NCBI GenBank assembly: GCA_964479535.1 | Contig: CAYZMM010000002.1 | Location: 248,001-312,000, forward strand | DNA from: S015-6 sp964479535 | GTDB lineage: Bacteria; Desulfobacterota; DSWW01 | Direction: 5' to 3' | Length of the DNA stretch: 64,000 nt | In this document: piece by piece, positions 60,868 to 64,000 of the stretch | How positions within the stretch are numbered: the stretch's first letter is position 1 | Layout: each line of letters opens with the position of its first letter | The notes under the pieces: generated by a model | What the model saw: only the letters and a program-made list of their open reading frames with translations | The model's database searches: none | Told to the model about the DNA's origin: nothing | Translations under genes and position numbers: made by a program

Positions 60868-61383
60868 ATGATGTTAGACTTCGAGGGGGCCGCCCTGGTT
60901 CGAAAAATCCGTTTGTTTTCAAGGAATAACTCCAATTTGATCGGTTCTTTACTGATCGGCGCGTTTTTGGCCCATTGCAGCGGGAACGGGCCTGCCGTCG
61001 TCTTTTCGACCCCTGCCGGACCGAAACGGCTCGTCCTGGAGCTTGCCAGGACCGAAGCGGAGAGGAACCGGGGTCTCATGTTTCGCAGCCGCCTCGAGGA
61101 GGGGCGGGGCATGCTGTTCATCTTCGAAGAGGCCGGTCGGCCTGCCTTCTGGATGAAGAACACCTACCTGTCCCTGGACATCCTCTTTCTTTCGGATGAC
61201 GGAGAGGTTGTGGACCTGTTCGAACGTCTGCCTCCCTGCGCGCTCGAGCCCTGCCCGAGGTATGCTCCCGGTTCGCCGGTCCGATACGTGCTCGAAGTGA
61301 ACGCCGGGTTCGTGGCCCGACACTCCGTGCGAAAAGGAGACAGGGTTCGCTTCGAGCGCCTCCCCGGCGATCTCTTTCAGTGA
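60868..61383 (+). CDS. exported DUF192 lipoprotein-like protein
   Basis: 171 residues from the ATG at 60868; the frame opens at a TTG at 60778, but divergent promoters occupy that stretch. N-terminal hydrophobic segment NLIGSLLIGAFLAHC|S ends in a possible lipobox. The DUF192/COG1430 domain follows: LELARTEAERNRGLMFRSRLEEGRGMLFIFEE in pieces, FWMKNTYLSLDILFLSDDGEVVD in pieces, YVLEVNAGFVARHSVRKGDRV. All family hallmarks (R-x-x-GLM, FWMKNT, LEV-x-x-G) are intact. Divergent from gspC; its stop overlaps the stop of the small membrane protein. Function of the family unknown. Confidence 0.82.
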   Translation: MMLDFEGAALVRKIRLFSRNNSNLIGSLLIGAFLAHCSGNGPAVVFSTPAGPKRLVLELARTEAERNRGLMFRSRLEEGRGMLFIFEEAGRPAFWMKNTYLSLDILFLSDDGEVVDLFERLPPCALEPCPRYAPGSPVRYVLEVNAGFVARHSVRKGDRVRFERLPGDLFQ

Positions 61384-61871
61384 CGCAATCTCTGTACCCC
61401 CCTCCTCTTCTCGTCCTCCTTTCGGGCAGCACTGAGCCGGAAAGGGCACGTGTCTCGCGAGGAGGAGCGTGCAGGCTCGATGGACCGGAAACCTTCGATC
61501 CTCGCGTCCAGGAAGGCTTCGAGATCCCTTCTGTCGGCCAGCCGCTCCTCCGGGCCGGCCTCTGCAGGGGCGGGCGGTTTCCCGAAGAGGGGGTCCTCCA
61601 GGTAGTTGTACCCCAGGGAGCTGAGCACAGGGCTCCGGGACCAGACCTCATCGTCTTCCTCTTCGTCACCCCGATCCCCTTTCAGATCCCGCATGGTGCC
61701 GGCCACCAGGACGATGACCAGTGCCGCTCCGATGGTGATGCCCGTGACGATGCCCGCCGTCTTCAGCGTGTCCGTGTCGAAGCACAAGGCGTCGTCAGGA
61801 GTGCACAGGGTGAACAGGAAGAAGAAGAGAACGGAGCACGCACAGAACATCCGAAAGGGGGGCGTCATCAT
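61377..61871 (-). CDS. small membrane protein of unknown function
   Basis: 164 residues from the ATG at 61871, which has GGAGG 8 bp before it. A possible alternative ATG at 61919 overlaps the metG stop by one base (TGATG), so it may be coupled to metG. N-terminal signal or anchor (CACSVLFFFLFTLC), a second hydrophobic helix (IVTGITIGAALVIVLVAGTM), then an acidic stretch (GDRGDEEEDDEVW), a proline/alanine-rich segment and a basic tail. No family recognised. Confidence 0.6.
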   Translation of the reverse strand: MMTPPFRMFCACSVLFFFLFTLCTPDDALCFDTDTLKTAGIVTGITIGAALVIVLVAGTMRDLKGDRGDEEEDDEVWSRSPVLSSLGYNYLEDPLFGKPPAPAEAGPEERLADRRDLEAFLDARIEGFRSIEPARSSSRDTCPFRLSAARKEDEKRRGVQRLRH

Positions 61872-61918
61872 GCCTGAATCCTCCAGCAAGCGGACGGGCG
61901 GTTTGGGCCGGATGGGCA

Positions 61919-63841
61919 TCAGCGGATCTTCTCCCCCGCGGGTACCGTCCCTGAAAGGGTGACCAGCGAAAGCTCCCTGTCGGAGCCCGCTGCCAGAAGC
62001 ATGCCTTCCGACAGGATCCCGTGGATGCGAACCGGCTTCAGATTCGCGATCACGACGACGGTCCGCCCCATGAGTGACTCCGGGGAAAAGGTCTTGCCGA
62101 TGGAGGCCACGAGTGTCCGCCTTTCCCCGATGTCTACGGTCAACCGGACGAGTTTGTCCGTGTTCTGGATCCGTTCCGCCTCGAGGATCTTGCCGGCGCG
62201 AAGGTCGAATCGGTCGAATTCGTCGATGGTGACCTCGTTCTCGTTGCCTGACTCCGCCTTCTTCGGTTTGGCGGCAGGCCCCGGGCTCTCCTTCCCGGCG
62301 AGGATGCGTGGGAACAGCGGCTTCGGCTTCCTTATCCTGGTTCCCTCGGGTATCTGTCCCCAGGTCCTGGGCGCCTCCGGGGGGAGCTTGTCCGGCCGGT
62401 CCGACAGACCGAGCTGCTCGAAGAGGCTTCGCGCAGCGTCCGGCAGGAAAGGGGACAGCACCGCGCCGATGATCCGGAGGGATTCCGCCGAAGAAGAGAG
62501 AACCGTATCCAGTCGTTCCTCTTCCCCTTCCTTCTGAAGGGTCCACGGGGCCGTGTGATCAATGTACTGGTTGGTGTGTCGAATGGTCTCCCAGATGCGG
62601 GCCAGGGCGAGGTGGAAGTCCACGTCTCCGCGGGACGGATCCAGCAGGGTCCGGACGTCGGAGCAGAGAGAGAGGCAATCCTTCTTGAGCGCCTCTTCTT
62701 CCTCCTCTGCGGCGTGCGGGGCCGGGATCGTGCCGGAGCGATAGCGGCGGACCATCGTGAGCACCCGCTGCAGCAGGTTGCCGAAGTCATTGGCCAGGTC
62801 ACCGTTGTACCGCTCCAGGAAATTCTCCCACGTGAAATTTCCGTCCTTGCCGAAACTGCTGTCCCTGAGCAGGTAGTAACGCAGGGCGTCGGGCCCGTAC
62901 ACCTCGACGATATCCATGGGGGTGACGACGTTGCCGAGGGTCTTGCTCATCTTTTCGCCCTTCAGGAACACGAAACCGTGCCCGAACACCATGCGGGGCA
63001 CCTCCAGCCCGGCGGACATGAGCATGGCAGGCCAGATGATGCAGTGGAAACGCGTGATGTCCTTACCGATGATGTGCATGTCTGCGGGCCAGAATTTGGG
63101 AAAGAGCTCTTCGTCCCAGCCGAATCCGATGGCCGATATGTAGTTGATCAGGGCGTCGAACCATACGTAGATCACATGGTCCGGCTGTATCGGCAGGGGA
63201 ATGCCCCAGTCGAAGGAAGACCGGGAGATGCTGATGTCCTCCAGCCCTCCGTGGAGGACGTTCAGGATCTCGTTCTTGCGGACCTCCGGAAGAACGAGCA
63301 GCCCATCCCCCTCGATGAGCTTCAGGAGCCTGTCCGTATACCTGGAAAGGGCGAAGAAGTAGTTGTCCTCCTCGATCCATTGCGGCTCGCTTCCGTGCTG
63401 GGGGCACTTGCCGTCCTCCAGATCCTTTTCCCGGTAGAAGCTCTCGCACGACTCGCAGTAGAGGCCGGAGTATTTGGAAGGGTAGATATCGCCGTTGTCG
63501 TGGATCCGCCGGAAGAGCTCGCTGACCGCCTGGGCATGCCGCTCCTCGGTGGTGCGGATGAAGGCATCGTAGGAGATCCCGAGGCTCTTCCAGATCTGCC
63601 TGAACTGGTCCGCCATCTGGTCGCAGTACACGTGGGGCTCGAGTCCCCGTTCCTGTGCCTCTCGTTTCACATTGATGCTGTGCTCGTCGTTTCCCATGAG
63701 GAAGAATACGGGCTCGCCCTCCAAACGCTTGAACCGGGCAATCACATCTGCACAGATCTTTTCATAGGCCGTGCCGATGTGTGGCAGGTTGTTCACATAA
63801 TCGATCGCAGTCGTCACGAAGTAGGTCTTCGCCCCTGTCAT
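61919..63841 (-). CDS. metG: methionyl-tRNA synthetase
   Basis: 640 residues from the ATG at 63841 (an ATG two codons earlier is possible; AGGGGG lies 7 bp before the chosen one). Class I synthetase: YVNNLPHIGTAYE with the HIGH-type HIGT motif, CESCESFYREKDLEDGKCPQHG zinc knuckle in pieces (three Cys plus His), VWFDALINYIS, FHCIIWPAMLMSAGL, KMSKTLGN as the KMSKS motif, then the anticodon-binding helices and a C-terminal EMAP/Trbp111-type tRNA-binding domain (FDRFDLRAGKILEAERI, VVVIANLKPVRIHGILSEGMLLAA in pieces). The one-zinc M. thermophila/T. thermophilus-type pattern fits. Confidence 0.96.
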   Translation of the reverse strand: MTGAKTYFVTTAIDYVNNLPHIGTAYEKICADVIARFKRLEGEPVFFLMGNDEHSINVKREAQERGLEPHVYCDQMADQFRQIWKSLGISYDAFIRTTEERHAQAVSELFRRIHDNGDIYPSKYSGLYCESCESFYREKDLEDGKCPQHGSEPQWIEEDNYFFALSRYTDRLLKLIEGDGLLVLPEVRKNEILNVLHGGLEDISISRSSFDWGIPLPIQPDHVIYVWFDALINYISAIGFGWDEELFPKFWPADMHIIGKDITRFHCIIWPAMLMSAGLEVPRMVFGHGFVFLKGEKMSKTLGNVVTPMDIVEVYGPDALRYYLLRDSSFGKDGNFTWENFLERYNGDLANDFGNLLQRVLTMVRRYRSGTIPAPHAAEEEEEALKKDCLSLCSDVRTLLDPSRGDVDFHLALARIWETIRHTNQYIDHTAPWTLQKEGEEERLDTVLSSSAESLRIIGAVLSPFLPDAARSLFEQLGLSDRPDKLPPEAPRTWGQIPEGTRIRKPKPLFPRILAGKESPGPAAKPKKAESGNENEVTIDEFDRFDLRAGKILEAERIQNTDKLVRLTVDIGERRTLVASIGKTFSPESLMGRTVVVIANLKPVRIHGILSEGMLLAAGSDRELSLVTLSGTVPAGEKIR

Positions 63842-63903
63842 GGGCATACCCCCTGAGTGCTTCTTCCTGGTGCGCGTCTGTAGCGGCTGGAAAGAGAAGC
63901 CGG

Positions 63904-63936
63904 CAAAAGAAAAAGGGGAGGTGGCCCTTCCTCCCC
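63904..63936 (-). terminator. possible terminator of a gene right of the window
   Basis: Stem of 7 bp (GGGGAGG at 63915-63921 with CCTCCCC at 63930-63936), 8-nt loop, followed on the minus strand by a run of T with one C (63914-63904). It lies upstream of metG and would end a minus-strand transcript entering from beyond 64000. Confidence 0.55.
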
Positions 63937-64000
63937 CTCGGAATCTTCTATGGGCCACGCGGCTCGGTTTGCCGTCCTCCCTGCCGTTTGGATAGGTCTG

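Overview
The window is GC-rich bacterial chromosome with tightly packed genes, many GTG and TTG starts and ATGA stop/start overlaps. The gene orders rho-rpmE-prfA-prmC-murA-his and rpsU-dnaG-rpoD-tRNA-zinc ribbon-rnpB, together with a GspN-containing type II secretion operon and a Tad pilus locus, point to the old 'Deltaproteobacteria' (Desulfobacterota/Myxococcota relatives). This is an inference from gene order and protein character; no search was run. I see no phage, insertion sequence with transposase, CRISPR array or rRNA.

Layout. 1-1774 (+): end of an AsmA-like protein and a YjbQ/UPF0047 protein. 1826-3323 (-): RNase P RNA, a coiled-coil C4 zinc-ribbon protein and a CAU tRNA. 3379-7550 (-): rpoD, dnaG, rpsU. 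7696-15722 (-): hisA, hisB, hisD, murA, prmC, prfA, rpmE, rho. murA is bracketed by heptad-repeat hairpins. 16144-23989 (-): pgeF, rluD, ribF, a TMTC-like membrane protein, deoB and a membrane-embedded spermidine-synthase-like protein. 24186-27633 (-): an acyl-CoA dehydrogenase and a divergent dnaA. The 471-bp gap after dnaA is where gene orientation flips from almost all minus to all plus, and it carries several DnaA-box-like sites.

28105-41514 (+): a Tad/Flp pilus locus with two Flp pilins (the second behind a textbook sigma-54 promoter and a near-perfect Shine-Dalgarno), three TadE/TadG-type minor pilins, CpaB, the secretin CpaC, a CpaF/TadA ATPase fused to an N-terminal FHA domain, TadB, TadC, a DUF192 protein and two FHA-TM-helical repeat membrane proteins. 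TadZ/CpaE and the prepilin peptidase are absent from the window. 41876-47618 (+): GHMP kinase, lipoprotein, NtrY-like sensor kinase, zinc-ribbon methyltransferase. 47615-60727 (-): a complete gspC-to-gspN type II secretion operon interrupted between gspH and gspI by a 130-bp palindromic element. 60868-63841: a second DUF192 protein (+), a small membrane protein and metG (-).

The central biological theme is two pseudopilin-based envelope machines (Tad pilus and T2SS) within 32 kb. The most unusual part is the set of three FHA domains around the Tad motor. All three lack the phosphothreonine-binding arginine, and two have the cytoplasmic FHA / single TM / periplasmic layout of type III secretion inner-membrane ring proteins.
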